A DNA stretch of 64,000 bases from Prevotella vespertina (GTDB lineage: Bacteria; Bacteroidota; Bacteroidia; Bacteroidales; Bacteroidaceae). Shown here in pieces: positions 1 through 8,885 of this stretch. The translations under genes and the position numbers were made by a program. Where the stretch lies: the NCBI RefSeq assembly GCF_009728485.1, contig NZ_VVIQ01000009.1, positions 53,938 to 117,937 of the forward strand. Direction: 5' to 3'. The notes under the pieces are model-generated. The model was not told the origin of the DNA, ran no database searches, and saw only the letters and a program-made list of their open reading frames with translations. How positions within the stretch are numbered: position 1 is the stretch's first letter; every line of letters begins with the position of its first letter.

Positions 1-440
1 GCCGCAGCGATGAGGTCGAAGGCACAAGAAACGTATGCGGTCTTCAACTCCTGCACCTGTTCTGTAGGCTCGCCAAGGCTGTTTAAGTCTGTAAGATTAC
101 GAAAGGTAAGGTGCCGAGTACCGAAGTACATGGCAGGAGCAATGCGTAGTTGGAGGGTTTGGTTGAGGCGTAGTTCACCCAAGACACCGACAGTGAAGCC
201 TGCATCCCATCGGTCTTGATCGGCGGAGATGGTCTTTTCCACAGGTCCGGCACCATCCTCTAAGTCAATCATTTGAGGTCCAACATTATTCAATTCAATA
301 TCTTGCAAGTGTGTACCAACAAGTACACCGAAGTGGAAATTACGCAAGTCTGTATAGGGACGGTTCTGTACTTTCCGTTCCTGGGCACCGCTTGTTAGGA
401 CGATGACAAGCAGAGTTAATGATAATATAATTCTCTTCAT
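1..440 (-). CDS. porT: PorT-like outer membrane barrel protein, 3' end outside window
   Basis: Partial gene: the ATG is at 438-440 and the reading frame runs off the left edge after about 146 codons. The product starts with a signal peptide (MKRIILSLTLLVIVLTSGAQ), followed by RPYTDLRNFHFGVLVGTHL (residues 27-45). That segment resembles the N-terminus of PorT, an outer-membrane beta-barrel protein needed for type IX secretion in Porphyromonas. Alternating hydrophobic strands follow, as in a small barrel. The frame was read directly on the minus strand. PorX, PorW and GldH elsewhere in the window make a T9SS role plausible. It could instead be another PorT-superfamily barrel; the missing C-terminus prevents a firm call. 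Confidence 0.7.
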   Translation of the reverse strand, partial: MKRIILSLTLLVIVLTSGAQERKVQNRPYTDLRNFHFGVLVGTHLQDIELNNVGPQMIDLEDGAGPVEKTISADQDRWDAGFTVGVLGELRLNQTLQLRIAPAMYFGTRHLTFRNLTDLNSLGEPTEQVQELKTAYVSCAFDLIAA

Positions 441-854
441 CTTGTCTTCTTAAACGTGTTTTACCTCCTTTTTATTGTCTGTGTACCTACTTACTTGTAG
501 GTATTCTGTGTTCTAATACTTTGTTAGTAAAATCTTACAATACAATCTTTATCGCTTGAGATATTGGTTGAGAGAGATGGAAGAGGGCAATGTGAGAGAT
601 TGTTTGAATGTGATGTAAGATGTTAGTATGCTGTGTTTTATGTTAGATATAATAAGCTGTAAGAGGTCTAATTGTTCTATGAAAAGGCTTGTTGAAAAGC
701 CCCCTTTTTCTATTTTTATGCCGTCTAAATATTTGTAATTTATCTCATAATCTTTAGGTATTAACGATTTTCTTGTTACCTTTGCACCATCAGAAGTAGG
801 TATAGAAGCCTATTTATAGTACAAAAACATTATTAACATTAAAGACATTATATT
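441..854. other. Intergenic region between divergent porT-like and ferredoxin genes
   Basis: AT-rich 414-base spacer with no convincing reading frame. It contains a small dyad around 484-503 (TACCTACTTA then CTTGTAGGTA) near the porT-like start, and the ferredoxin promoter at its right end. Nothing else was recognised. Confidence 0.6.
753..785 (+). promoter_or_regulatory. Bacteroidetes-type promoter of the ferredoxin gene
   Basis: The -7 element TACCTTTGC (777-785) matches TAnnTTTG. A weak -33-like TTTA lies about 20 bases upstream. The predicted start is near 788-791, giving a leader of about 65 bases before the ferredoxin ATG. Confidence 0.5.
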
Positions 855-1025
855 ATGGCTTACGTAATTGGCAACGATTGTATCGCATGTGGTACATGTA
901 TTGATGAGTGTCCAGTAGAGGCTATCTCTGAGGGCGATATCTATAAGATTGACGCAGACGCATGCACTGAGTGTGGTACTTGTGCATCAGTTTGTCCTAA
1001 CGAGGCAATTAGTCTTCCAGAGTAA
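855..1025 (+). CDS. 2[4Fe-4S] ferredoxin, 56 aa
   Basis: Small soluble electron carrier. The 56-residue product has two classic iron-sulfur motifs, CIACGTCIDECP (residues 9-20) and CTECGTCASVCP (37-48). Each is CxxCxxCxxxCP, so it should bind two [4Fe-4S] clusters like clostridial ferredoxins. It probably serves pyruvate:ferredoxin-type or other low-potential oxidoreductases in this anaerobe. The gene stands alone, with its own promoter and a terminator directly after the stop. The length is usual for the family, and the start is the only in-frame ATG close to the first motif. Assignment is certain at family level; the partner enzyme is unknown. Confidence 0.95.
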   Translation: MAYVIGNDCIACGTCIDECPVEAISEGDIYKIDADACTECGTCASVCPNEAISLPE

Positions 1026-1054
1026 GGACACTACTGTTACTGATTAAATTCATA

Positions 1055-1084
1055 AGGCGAACCTTTCGAGGCTCGCCTTTTTTG
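1055..1084 (+). terminator. Rho-independent terminator after ferredoxin
   Basis: AGGCGA / TCGCCT arms with an inner CC/GG pair enclose a short loop and are followed by a run of T (1078-1083). It starts 30 bases past the ferredoxin stop. Confidence 0.8.
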
Positions 1085-1139
1085 TTGTATTGATGATGGC
1101 TCCTCCCATAAGAGAGGAGCGATTCGAAAGGTGTTTGTT

Positions 1140-3437
1140 TTATCTTCCATGCATGATACCAGCATCATTATCAGAGTTGGAAATACGTTTATTGATGCTT
1201 GATTTGCTTTTTCCATAATTCAAATTGAATGTGAAGTTAAGCAGAAGTATTCGTCTAAAACTCTTTGAGAAAGCCAGTTGACGATTAGGAGCGAGGCGTG
1301 ACAAGTTATCCGTCTCATTTGAGTATTGTTTAGAGAAAGGTAATACCATGATAAGATTTAACGCCCATTTGTCTTTGTTATAACCTACTGATATGGAGTG
1401 ATTCGCTTCTCCTTTGGTAAGAGTTTCACCCCATAATTCATTGTATCTGGCCTGTACTTTGGCTGTGAATACCCATTGCTTGTACATTACCAGTAGATTT
1501 CCATTCAGTCCCCAGTTCGAGAGTGTATGTGCGTAAGTATGCCCGTTACTGATGTACCGATTGAAGAATGGAGTAAGTTGTAACGAGAACCAATCGCCAA
1601 AGGGATGCAACTTTATGTCCATTTGGGTATGTAGTCTGTGGAAGTTCTTTTGGTTATCTATTGTCCTAACAAACTTTCCGTTGTCAATATAAGTCTCTTC
1701 CATGATAGGGTGAGAATCGTAACTATACCTTCCAAATAACGATAGATCGCACCATTTTGTGCCCCAGTTTAAGGACAACTCATTCGATACGAAGGTTACA
1801 GACTTTAGGTTAGGATTGCCCTTTCTAAGCTGATATACGTCAATATCCTGTGACACATTGCTCATATCGGATAGCGAAGGAGCATAAGCTGAAACGTATC
1901 CTTGATATTTTAAAGTTACGTTACTACAAGGTTGATAAGCGAGAGAGAGCTTCGGACGAAGGATGAATTTCGATAGCTTCTTATCGTGCTGATGGTTGTA
2001 AATACACATCCCTCCCAACCCGAGGGTATAGGTTAGCTTGCCCAGTTTTGACATCCATTCAGTGTAAGCGAAAGTCTCCGCTGTATTCATATTTACCTGA
2101 CTTTGGATGTTTCCATCATACGTGTTATTGGTGTACATCTGCGTATGCTTGAACCCAAACGACAGTTTGCTATCCTTGAACATGCGCTCATAAATGCCCT
2201 CACCTATTATGGAGTACTTGTTACCATCAGTAATGGAAGCAATCGTCTGAGTAGGTTGTGTGGTTGATGATAAGGTGTATGTACGCTGGCTATGGCTATT
2301 GATGTAAGTGCCAATTAGGTCGAAGTACAAGTGCTGGTTATGGGCAAGCTCAGTTTGAAAATACAAATCTAACGAGGGTGTGTTATCGTGTCCATGCCTA
2401 AAGTCGGTGATGTGGTAGGCATCAGTACCACGATAAAGCGTACTGATTCTATCCTCCATTGAGTTAGATTCTTTATTGTAGTAATCACGGAAGATAGCAC
2501 TAATACTGCTTTTCTTAAACGAATAGTTGTACCACAGAGAGAAGCTCATATTATCAAACTTAACCTTTGTTGGCTCACCAATTTCTCTATTCTCTATGGT
2601 CTGATGAGGGTAGTGGTACTCCTCGTAGTTCTCTCTTTTCCACTTCAAATCACGCCTATTCCAATAGAAAGAAGACTTTATTTCGGATCTACCTTTGTGA
2701 TAGTTGGCAGACAAAAGGTTGTCTCCATAGCCTAACATCGATAGTCCATCGGTGAGGTCACCATTGATGTTTCCACCTTTATTCTTATACTTCACAATGA
2801 AGTCGAGGACGGCAGCTGCACCGTTAAAACGTAGTCCAGGCATATCGTGGTATTCAACCTTTACAATGTCTTGAGGGCGTAGGGCTTTTACTTCTTCTAT
2901 CTTTGCTATGACACCATTAATGCGTAATTGGACAGCATCTCCAGTCGTCGTCGTGATGGTATTATCAATGGTGTTGACCCGAATACCAGCTAATTGCATG
3001 TTCTGTATGAGCATTACTCCGTTAGTAGAAGCCTTTAGCTGGAGTTTTGAAGGGGTAATAATACGCCGATCAATCTTCTGTATTTCACGCTTCCCAACCA
3101 CTTCTACACCTTTTAACTCTTGTGTGGAAGGAGTCAGTTGAATCTTTCCAAGGTCTGTATTCCTTTGTGTGTTCTCCAGAGATACACGATAATCAGCATA
3201 TCCCATATAGGTTATGATGAGTTCTTTGTGCCCATCGCTCTCCTCCATTGTAAGGTTAAATAAACCCTCATTGTTGGTTACTGTCTGTGTAATTAACGTT
3301 GTTTGAGTGACCAACTTGACTACGGCACCAATGATAGGGGATGTTGTTTCGTCAGTAACTTGCCCTGTTATGACAACTTTTGCATGCAAGTTAACGTAAA
3401 AACTCAGTACTGCTATGCACAGAAGAAATCTTTTCAT
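1140..3437 (-). CDS. TonB-dependent-receptor-like outer membrane beta-barrel protein
   Basis: A 765-residue outer-membrane protein. In order it shows: a signal peptide (about 1-19, ending in LHAK); a carboxypeptidase-regulatory-like beta-sandwich (about 21-110, VVITGQVTDETTSPIIGAVV); a plug-like segment (about 115-220, with LRPQDIVKVEYHDMPG); and a long barrel region rich in aromatic strands such as SFSLWYNYSFKKSS. This layout fits the outer-membrane beta-barrel / TonB-receptor families of Bacteroidetes. No SusD-like partner or regulator is adjacent, so the substrate cannot be guessed. It is monocistronic. No clear TonB box was identified. Confidence 0.8.
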   Translation of the reverse strand: MKRFLLCIAVLSFYVNLHAKVVITGQVTDETTSPIIGAVVKLVTQTTLITQTVTNNEGLFNLTMEESDGHKELIITYMGYADYRVSLENTQRNTDLGKIQLTPSTQELKGVEVVGKREIQKIDRRIITPSKLQLKASTNGVMLIQNMQLAGIRVNTIDNTITTTTGDAVQLRINGVIAKIEEVKALRPQDIVKVEYHDMPGLRFNGAAAVLDFIVKYKNKGGNINGDLTDGLSMLGYGDNLLSANYHKGRSEIKSSFYWNRRDLKWKRENYEEYHYPHQTIENREIGEPTKVKFDNMSFSLWYNYSFKKSSISAIFRDYYNKESNSMEDRISTLYRGTDAYHITDFRHGHDNTPSLDLYFQTELAHNQHLYFDLIGTYINSHSQRTYTLSSTTQPTQTIASITDGNKYSIIGEGIYERMFKDSKLSFGFKHTQMYTNNTYDGNIQSQVNMNTAETFAYTEWMSKLGKLTYTLGLGGMCIYNHQHDKKLSKFILRPKLSLAYQPCSNVTLKYQGYVSAYAPSLSDMSNVSQDIDVYQLRKGNPNLKSVTFVSNELSLNWGTKWCDLSLFGRYSYDSHPIMEETYIDNGKFVRTIDNQKNFHRLHTQMDIKLHPFGDWFSLQLTPFFNRYISNGHTYAHTLSNWGLNGNLLVMYKQWVFTAKVQARYNELWGETLTKGEANHSISVGYNKDKWALNLIMVLPFSKQYSNETDNLSRLAPNRQLAFSKSFRRILLLNFTFNLNYGKSKSSINKRISNSDNDAGIMHGR

Positions 3438-3746
3438 TATGGTTATATCTTATAGGTTATTAGATGGATAGAGGCTTTGGTTCTGCCCTGAGTGATTGTT
3501 GTTTCCTCTTTAACCACTATCTATTAAAAACTAAAACTCTGCGAAATTAAAAAAAAACAACGACATGACAAAGACTCTTCGCATGTTTTTTACATAATTG
3601 TAGATGCTTCCTCGTGTACTTGTTGTTCGATAAGCTCTTCTATATAAAAAGGTGAATTTGATGCTCCCTAACCCGTAGCTACATTCGTACTCATCCTTAC
3701 TTCAACAAAAAAAGAGTTACAGAACAATCTGTAACTCCCATCTTTG
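3438..3746. other. Intergenic region before tRNA-Met, no gene seen
   Basis: About 310 bases of AT-rich sequence upstream of the barrel-protein gene (minus strand), containing the tRNA terminator at 3706-3738. No coding or structured RNA signal was recognised otherwise. Confidence 0.5.
3706..3738 (-). terminator. Terminator of tRNA-Met
   Basis: On the minus strand GAGTTACAG and CTGTAACTC form a 9-bp stem with a 6-base loop, followed by seven T. It lies directly downstream of the tRNA. Confidence 0.85.
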
Positions 3747-3820
3747 TAGCGGGGGTGGGACCCGAACCCACGACCTCCGGATTATGAATCCGACGCTCTA
3801 ACCAGCTGAGCTATCCCGCC
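3747..3820 (-). tRNA. tRNA-Met (anticodon CAT)
   Basis: Cloverleaf on the minus strand: acceptor GGCGGGA, D arm TAGCTCAGCTGGTTAGAGC, anticodon stem-loop with CAT at plus positions 3784-3786, T arm GTGGG-TTCGGGT-CCCAC and discriminator A. CCA is not encoded. CAT can mean elongator Met or lysidine-modified Ile; the overall sequence looks like Bacteroidetes elongator tRNA-Met, but this was not tested. The 3' acceptor strand reads CCCCGCT, giving an A7-C66 mismatch and a G1-T72 wobble. Confidence 0.9.
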
Positions 3821-3998
3821 ATCCAACGTGCCTTAGTGTTCTAAAGCGGTTGCAAAGGTATAGAAAAAAAATGATACTTACAAATGTTATTCAACTTTTT
3901 TATAATCCTGATAAGGTTTTTGTCTAATGCTAATGATCGATGAAGAAGAATGCTGATAGAGGTTGATAGAAGAAGTAAGTAGTAGCATTAGCAAGCCA

Positions 3999-4152
3999 AG
4001 GGAGCGTTCCCTTGATTTGAAGAGGGCGTTTCCTTGCATTGAAGAGAGCCTCTCTTGACATCGAAGGAAGCCTCTCTTTGAATTGAAGAAACGCCTAGTT
4101 CGATGTGAGAAGGGCATTTCCTTTCTGTAAGGAAAGGCTCTTTTAAATTGCG
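3999..4152. repeat. 22-bp tandem array, family 1, seven units
   Basis: Seven consecutive units start at 3999, 4021, 4043, 4065, 4087, 4109 and 4131, exactly 22 bases apart. Each has a palindrome-like core such as AAGGGAGCGTTCCCTT or AAGAGAGCCTCTCTT, joined by a degenerate link ending in TTGA or TCGA. The same core recurs at four other intergenic sites in the window (19.8, 28.9, 34.9 and 51.4 kb). Confidence 0.85.
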
Positions 4153-4267
4153 GTTAGTGACTGATAACAATGTTGATGGGTTATAACTCCGTTTTTAGAA
4201 GCCGTTATGATGGCTTTGAGAAAAGAATAAAAATACTAAAAAAGACCTTTACTCTGATATTTTTATG

Positions 4268-4276
4268 TACTTTTGC
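4268..4276 (+). promoter_or_regulatory. -7 element for the lptF/G-ribBA operon
   Basis: TACTTTTGC fits TAnnTTTG. The -33 element is weak. The predicted start is about 35 bases before the permease ATG. Confidence 0.5.
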
Positions 4277-4314
4277 AAGGAAAATAAAAGCAGTAAACAA
4301 TCCTAAGACAGTAC

Positions 4315-6249
4315 ATGTTTCGTATCAAGAAATTAGATATCTTCATCGCCAAACAGTTTGGTATGCTCTTCGCAGGAACGTTCTTTATCAGTTTGTTCGT
4401 GCTGATGATGCAGTTCTTATGGCGTTATGTGGATGACTTGATAGGTAAGGGACTGTCGATGGAGGTGCTCGGACAGTTCTTCTGGTATATGAGTTTGATG
4501 ATGGTTCCACAGGCTCTTCCACTTGCAATCCTCCTCTCTTCACTGATAGCATACGGTAACCTTGGTGAGAGTTCGGAGCTTACTGCGATCAAATCGGCAG
4601 GTATTTCTCTGATTCAATCATTCCGTGGTCTGATCGTGATAAGCGTTATCATCGCCGGAGCTTCATTCTATTTCCAAAACAATATAGGTCCTATGGCACA
4701 GAAGAATATGGCTCAACTGCTTATTTCTATGCGGCATAAAAGTCCTGAATTAGAGATCCCTGAGGGTGTTTTCTACGATGGTATCCCACAGACGAATCTA
4801 TATGTTGAGCGAAAAGACATGAAGAGTGGACACCTTTATAATATAATGGTGTATCGCATGACAGATAGTTATGAGGATCAAGCAATCATCCTTGCAGACT
4901 CTGGGATGTTGCAGTCTACGGCTGAAAAGAAGCATCTTGTCTTGAACTTATGGAGTGGTGAATGGTTTGAGAACATGCGTTCGCAAGAGATGGGAAATAG
5001 TGCGAGTGTACCTTACCGAAGGGAAACTTTCGCCCATAAACATATAGTCTTAGATTTCGACGGAGACTTTAATTTGACTGATGCTACAGGTATTTCGAGT
5101 GATGCGCGAACGAAGAGTCTGGAGAAGATAAGCCATGACAAGGACTCGTTAGTGCATGTATATGACAGTGTAGGAAAGGCTTATTACAAAGATGCACAAT
5201 CGCTTTATTACCCTGTTCCCAAACTATCTTCTGCGGATAAGAAGCAGGCTATTAAGATAGCAGATAACAAGAAGTTCGATATCGATTCATTATATAAGAG
5301 GCTTCCAGCTGATCAACGACGACTGATCGTAGATCAGGCTTTGTCGACCGTTCAACAGGAGGTTAGCGACCTCGACTTCAAGTCTATGATCACCAGCGAT
5401 GGCGATAAGATGATACGACAACATGAGATAGAATTTATCAACAAGTTTACTATTTCGCTTATTTGTATCGTCTTCTTCTTCATCGGCGCACCATTGGGTG
5501 CTATCATCCGAAAGGGTGGTTTGGGAATACCAATTATAGTGAGTGTGTTGGTATTCATCGTTTATTACATCCTTGATAACACTGGTTACCGCATGTCCCG
5601 ACAGGGAGATTGGGCTATATGGTTCGGTCGCGGGCTATCAATGGCAGTGTTAGTTCCGATGGCAGCATTCTTTACTTATAAAGCAAATAATGATTCGGCA
5701 GTATTCAATGCTGACGCTTATAGGAATGTTTTGAGGCGTATGCTTGGCTTGCGTATCAAGCGTAGTATAGCAAGCAAAGAGGTTATTATCAATGATCCAG
5801 ACTATATAAAGATAGCCGAGCAATTGAGGAGTATGAATGGAAAGATAGCCCGTTACTCTCAGTCGCGCAACCTTAAAGCATTGCCAAATGTGGTTAAAGT
5901 GTTCTTCCGTTACCATGCCGATCATACTATTGAGAATATTAATGCAGAGTTGGAGAGCATTATTGAGGAATTAGGAAATACTCGAAACAGAGTAATCCTC
6001 ACCTCTTTAAATAAGTATCCGATCCTTGCAGTTAAAGCACATACACGTCCGTTTGATCGCAGATGGATGAACATAACTTCGGCAATCATCGTCCCCGCAG
6101 GTATATTCTTCTATATAAGAATGTGGCGTTTCAGGCTCCGTCTCTATAATGATTTACGTACAATTACGACCTGTAATAACGAGATTATAGCAGAGATTGA
6201 AGCGCATGGAGGATGGGTGTTGAGAATAGAAAACAATAATAATCAGTAA
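4315..6249 (+). CDS. LptF/LptG family permease with C-terminal extension
   Basis: Inner-membrane permease of the LptF/LptG (YjgP/YjgQ) family, which with LptB extracts lipopolysaccharide from the inner membrane for transport to the outer membrane. The 644-residue product has three N-terminal membrane segments (about 10-115), a periplasmic middle region, and three more segments from about 372 to 455 (FTISLICIVFFFIGAPLGA and following). After these, where typical LptF/G proteins end, about 185 further residues follow, including a hydrophobic stretch near 588-605 (TSAIIVPAGIFFYIRMW). ribBA follows after 6 bases, suggesting co-transcription. Start chosen for MFRIKKLDIFIAKQF, the usual N-terminal sequence style of the family. 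Confidence 0.9.
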   Translation: MFRIKKLDIFIAKQFGMLFAGTFFISLFVLMMQFLWRYVDDLIGKGLSMEVLGQFFWYMSLMMVPQALPLAILLSSLIAYGNLGESSELTAIKSAGISLIQSFRGLIVISVIIAGASFYFQNNIGPMAQKNMAQLLISMRHKSPELEIPEGVFYDGIPQTNLYVERKDMKSGHLYNIMVYRMTDSYEDQAIILADSGMLQSTAEKKHLVLNLWSGEWFENMRSQEMGNSASVPYRRETFAHKHIVLDFDGDFNLTDATGISSDARTKSLEKISHDKDSLVHVYDSVGKAYYKDAQSLYYPVPKLSSADKKQAIKIADNKKFDIDSLYKRLPADQRRLIVDQALSTVQQEVSDLDFKSMITSDGDKMIRQHEIEFINKFTISLICIVFFFIGAPLGAIIRKGGLGIPIIVSVLVFIVYYILDNTGYRMSRQGDWAIWFGRGLSMAVLVPMAAFFTYKANNDSAVFNADAYRNVLRRMLGLRIKRSIASKEVIINDPDYIKIAEQLRSMNGKIARYSQSRNLKALPNVVKVFFRYHADHTIENINAELESIIEELGNTRNRVILTSLNKYPILAVKAHTRPFDRRWMNITSAIIVPAGIFFYIRMWRFRLRLYNDLRTITTCNNEIIAEIEAHGGWVLRIENNNNQ

Positions 6250-6255
6250 CAAGAT

Positions 6256-7461
6256 ATGGAAGAGTTTAAACTTAATAGCATCGAAGATGCACTAAAGGAT
6301 TTCCGTGAAGGAAAGTTTGTTATAGTCGTAGATGATGAAGATCGCGAGAATGAAGGTGATCTTATCATGGCGGCAGAGATGATAACACCAGAGAAAGTAA
6401 ACTTTATGTTGAAGAATGCTCGTGGTGTCTTATGTGTGCCAGTAACTCTTTCTCGGGCTGATGAGTTGGACTTGCCACATCAAGTATCTGATAATACATC
6501 TATGTTAGGAACGCCTTTCACGGTGACAGTGGATAAGTTGGAAGGATGCTCAACTGGCGTTTCTGCACATGATCGTGCTGCAACCATTAAGGCGTTGGCA
6601 GACCCTAATTCAACTCCTCAAACCTTTGGTCGTCCAGGTCATATAAACCCTCTTTATGCTCAAGACAATGGTGTCTTACGCCGTTCTGGACATACCGAAG
6701 CAGCTGTAGATCTCTGTAAACTCGCAGGTTGTTTCCCTGCTGGTGTGTTGATGGAGATTATGAATGAAGATGGAACTATGGCTCGTATGCCTGATCTTCA
6801 GAAGCGTGCTAAGGAGTGGGGAATGAAGATTATCAGTATAAAAGATATCATTGCTTACCGATTGAAGAAGGAGTCTAGCATTGAAGTAGGCGATGAGGTG
6901 GCACTTCCGACACAGTATGGTACGTTCCGATTGATACCTTTCCGTCAGGCTAATGGGCTGGAAAACATGGCGCTGATAAAGGGCTCTTGGAAGGATGATG
7001 AGCCTATTCTTGTTCGTGTTCATTCGTCATGTGCGACAGGAGATATTCTTGGCAGTAAGCGTTGTGATTGTGGGGAACAACTCCATAAAGCAATGGAAAT
7101 GATAGAAAAAGAGGGCAAGGGGGTTATCATCTATATGCAACAAGAGGGGCGCGGTATCGGTCTGATGAATAAGATAGCAGCGTATAAGTTGCAGGATGAA
7201 GGACTTGATACTGTTGAAGCTAATTTACATCTTGGCTTCCGACCAGATGAGCGTGATTATGGTTGTGGGGCTCAGATGCTACGCCATCTAGGTGTTCATA
7301 AGATGCGATTGATGACGAATAACCCCACAAAGCGTGTCGGTCTTGAGGCTTACGGACTTGAGATTACGGAGAACGTGCCCATCGAGATAGCTCCTAATAA
7401 GTTCGATTATCGTTATTTAAAGACAAAGCGTGATCGTATGGGGCATGACTTGCACCTATAA
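6256..7461 (+). CDS. ribBA: Bifunctional 3,4-DHBP synthase / GTP cyclohydrolase II
   Basis: Makes both starting blocks of riboflavin: 3,4-dihydroxy-2-butanone 4-phosphate from ribulose 5-phosphate, and 2,5-diamino-6-ribosylamino-pyrimidinone phosphate from GTP. The N-terminal domain (about 1-205) has the acidic motif [10 protein letters not shown] (26-35) and HTEAAVDL. The C-terminal domain (about 206-400) has the zinc-binding [15 protein letters not shown] and the QQEGRGIGL motif. The 401-residue length is normal for the fused enzyme. It lies 6 bases downstream of the LptF/G permease and is followed by a strong terminator. No FMN-riboswitch-like structure was seen. Confidence 0.97.
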   Translation: MEEFKLNSIEDALKDFREGKFVIVVDDEDRENEGDLIMAAEMITPEKVNFMLKNARGVLCVPVTLSRADELDLPHQVSDNTSMLGTPFTVTVDKLEGCSTGVSAHDRAATIKALADPNSTPQTFGRPGHINPLYAQDNGVLRRSGHTEAAVDLCKLAGCFPAGVLMEIMNEDGTMARMPDLQKRAKEWGMKIISIKDIIAYRLKKESSIEVGDEVALPTQYGTFRLIPFRQANGLENMALIKGSWKDDEPILVRVHSSCATGDILGSKRCDCGEQLHKAMEMIEKEGKGVIIYMQQEGRGIGLMNKIAAYKLQDEGLDTVEANLHLGFRPDERDYGCGAQMLRHLGVHKMRLMTNNPTKRVGLEAYGLEITENVPIEIAPNKFDYRYLKTKRDRMGHDLHL

Positions 7462-7483
7462 ACCTTTATAATCGCTAAGAGAT

Positions 7484-7522
7484 AAAAAAGCTTCGGAAGC
7501 CTATAGCTTTCGAAGCTTTTTG
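7484..7522. terminator. Bidirectional terminator between ribBA and the barrel gene
   Basis: AAAAAGCTTCG and CGAAGCTTTTT form an 11-bp stem with inner GGAAGC/GCTTTC pairing. T runs on either strand mean it can end ribBA (+) and the convergent sigma-factor operon (-). Confidence 0.85.
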
Positions 7523-7545
7523 TTTGTCTGAGATTGTTCGTGGTG

Positions 7546-8412
7546 TTAACGAAGTAAGATACCGAATGAGAGAGTTTTGAACTTTGGTCCATATCCGTTA
7601 CGCATTAAGTCGCATGGACTATACTTCACATAGAAGTCAGGACCGCCATTAATGTTGACAGAACACATAAAGTCAATGGTCACAGGCTTCACGCGAATAC
7701 CACTGTTTTCGTCTTCTATCTTATGTTCATTGAGGTTATAACGAGTCTTCAAACTGCTATATGTGTTGAGATTTATAACTGGTCCAAGAGTGAAACCAAA
7801 GTATTTCCCATCATACTGATAGGTAATTGGGAAGTTAACACTAAAGACCTTAATGCGTGAGAACTTAGGACTACTATTTGTGGGATAGCTGGTAAGTGAC
7901 ACTGCGTTGTTATCTTTTACAAATCGTTGATTGCCCGTAATGCGATAGTTGCGCCAGTCAACACCTACTCCTACAGAAAATTTATGATTGCTACGCCATG
8001 GCTTATATACCCAATCAGCAATAATCCACCATATCTCCCATGACTTGAAAGGTTGTATATCTGCAGCATGAGGAATCCCAGGCGCACTGTTGAAACCGAA
8101 AGCTAATCGAGTAGCAAACTCTAGTGTGCGGCTGCTATCCTTAGGTTTATTAAACCCTGCAATAGAGAAATCCCATGATTTCTCATTGATTGACGAAGTG
8201 CTCACGTAGTTGCTATCCACCAATTGAATGGTGTTCACGTATCGGTAAGTGGGATTATTCTTACTCCCCAGCACCTCGATATGTTGTAGAGAATCGTTTG
8301 TGATAATCTTTACTTGTCGTGCTTCTTCAATCGTTAGTGTGTCATTGATACTTACGGATGCGAGAGCTGATGAGCTGTATGCTAGCAACATGCTAAGTAA
8401 GATAGTTTTCAT
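7546..8412 (-). CDS. Putative outer-membrane beta-barrel protein, last gene of ECF operon
   Basis: A 288-residue secreted protein of unknown function. It has a signal peptide (about 1-18, MKTILLSMLLAYSSSALA). From about 75 onward, alternating strand-like segments such as FSVGVGVDWRNYRITG and YFGFTLGPVINLNTYS end in FKTLSFGILLR, as in small PorT-type outer-membrane barrels. It is the last of four minus-strand genes: ECF sigma, anti-sigma-like, small secreted protein, this gene. The context suggests an envelope-stress or surface function controlled by the sigma factor. No enzyme motif was recognised. Confidence 0.65.
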   Translation of the reverse strand: MKTILLSMLLAYSSSALASVSINDTLTIEEARQVKIITNDSLQHIEVLGSKNNPTYRYVNTIQLVDSNYVSTSSINEKSWDFSIAGFNKPKDSSRTLEFATRLAFGFNSAPGIPHAADIQPFKSWEIWWIIADWVYKPWRSNHKFSVGVGVDWRNYRITGNQRFVKDNNAVSLTSYPTNSSPKFSRIKVFSVNFPITYQYDGKYFGFTLGPVINLNTYSSLKTRYNLNEHKIEDENSGIRVKPVTIDFMCSVNINGGPDFYVKYSPCDLMRNGYGPKFKTLSFGILLR

Positions 8413-8423
8413 AAGCTTTGATA

Positions 8424-8861
8424 TTATTGTATTAATTTTTTAAGTTCTGTTATACTTGAAACCTTTCCTTCCATATAAACTAATGTGATGGTAAGTGTGC
8501 GCCCTCTTTGTTGTGTTAAATAACAGAGGTATTTGTGTAATGCTCCTTGCGCAGGTAAGGCGAGAATGAGAGTGAAGGTTCCCTTCTTCATAGTTTGTTC
8601 TGCTCCAATAGCATTCTTATGGTCTCGTTCAACCAGTTCGAATACTGTTGCACGTTGCTGTTCAGAAGCTTTGAAGCGAATGCTATGATAGTAATCAAGT
8701 TTATACTTACTGATAGCTCTTCCTTTTGCTCTCACATCAATTAAATCACCATGAGGCACTATCTTCCCTTGAAAGAGAGGAGTAACATTCAGACCTTGCT
8801 GTGCATGAATGCAAAGTGAGGTAAACATCAGTAGTAATATCAAGTATAATCGTTGTTTCAT
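8424..8861 (-). CDS. Small secreted protein of ECF operon (DUF6108-like)
   Basis: A 145-residue protein with a signal peptide ending LCIHAQQ (about 1-21). The mature part is a mixed alpha/beta sequence without cysteines in motif positions. From memory it resembles the DUF6108 family found after ECF sigma / anti-sigma pairs in Bacteroidetes, but this was not checked. It lies 24 bases downstream of the anti-sigma-like gene and 11 bases upstream of the barrel gene, so the four genes probably form one transcript. Confidence 0.65.
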   Translation of the reverse strand: MKQRLYLILLLMFTSLCIHAQQGLNVTPLFQGKIVPHGDLIDVRAKGRAISKYKLDYYHSIRFKASEQQRATVFELVERDHKNAIGAEQTMKKGTFTLILALPAQGALHKYLCYLTQQRGRTLTITLVYMEGKVSSITELKKLIQ

Positions 8862-8885
8862 AACGTTTACTTTATTAGTTTCTAT

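Larger units (their letters stand above)
3821..4314. other. Intergenic region holding a 22-bp repeat array and the lptF/G promoter
   Basis: A 494-base spacer between divergent tRNA-Met and the LptF/G permease gene. It holds the seven-unit array (3999-4152) and a -7 element near 4268. Short reading frames in it are translations of the array and are not supported as genes. Confidence 0.6.

Noticed and set aside
3887..4170. Short minus-strand frames upstream of lptF/G
   Set aside because: They translate the 22-bp array and its flank; repeated residues come from the repeat and no protein-like composition or start context is seen.
4170..4436. Plus-strand frame overlapping the lptF/G start
   Set aside because: It lies in another phase of the permease gene, begins before the promoter element and has no recognisable content.
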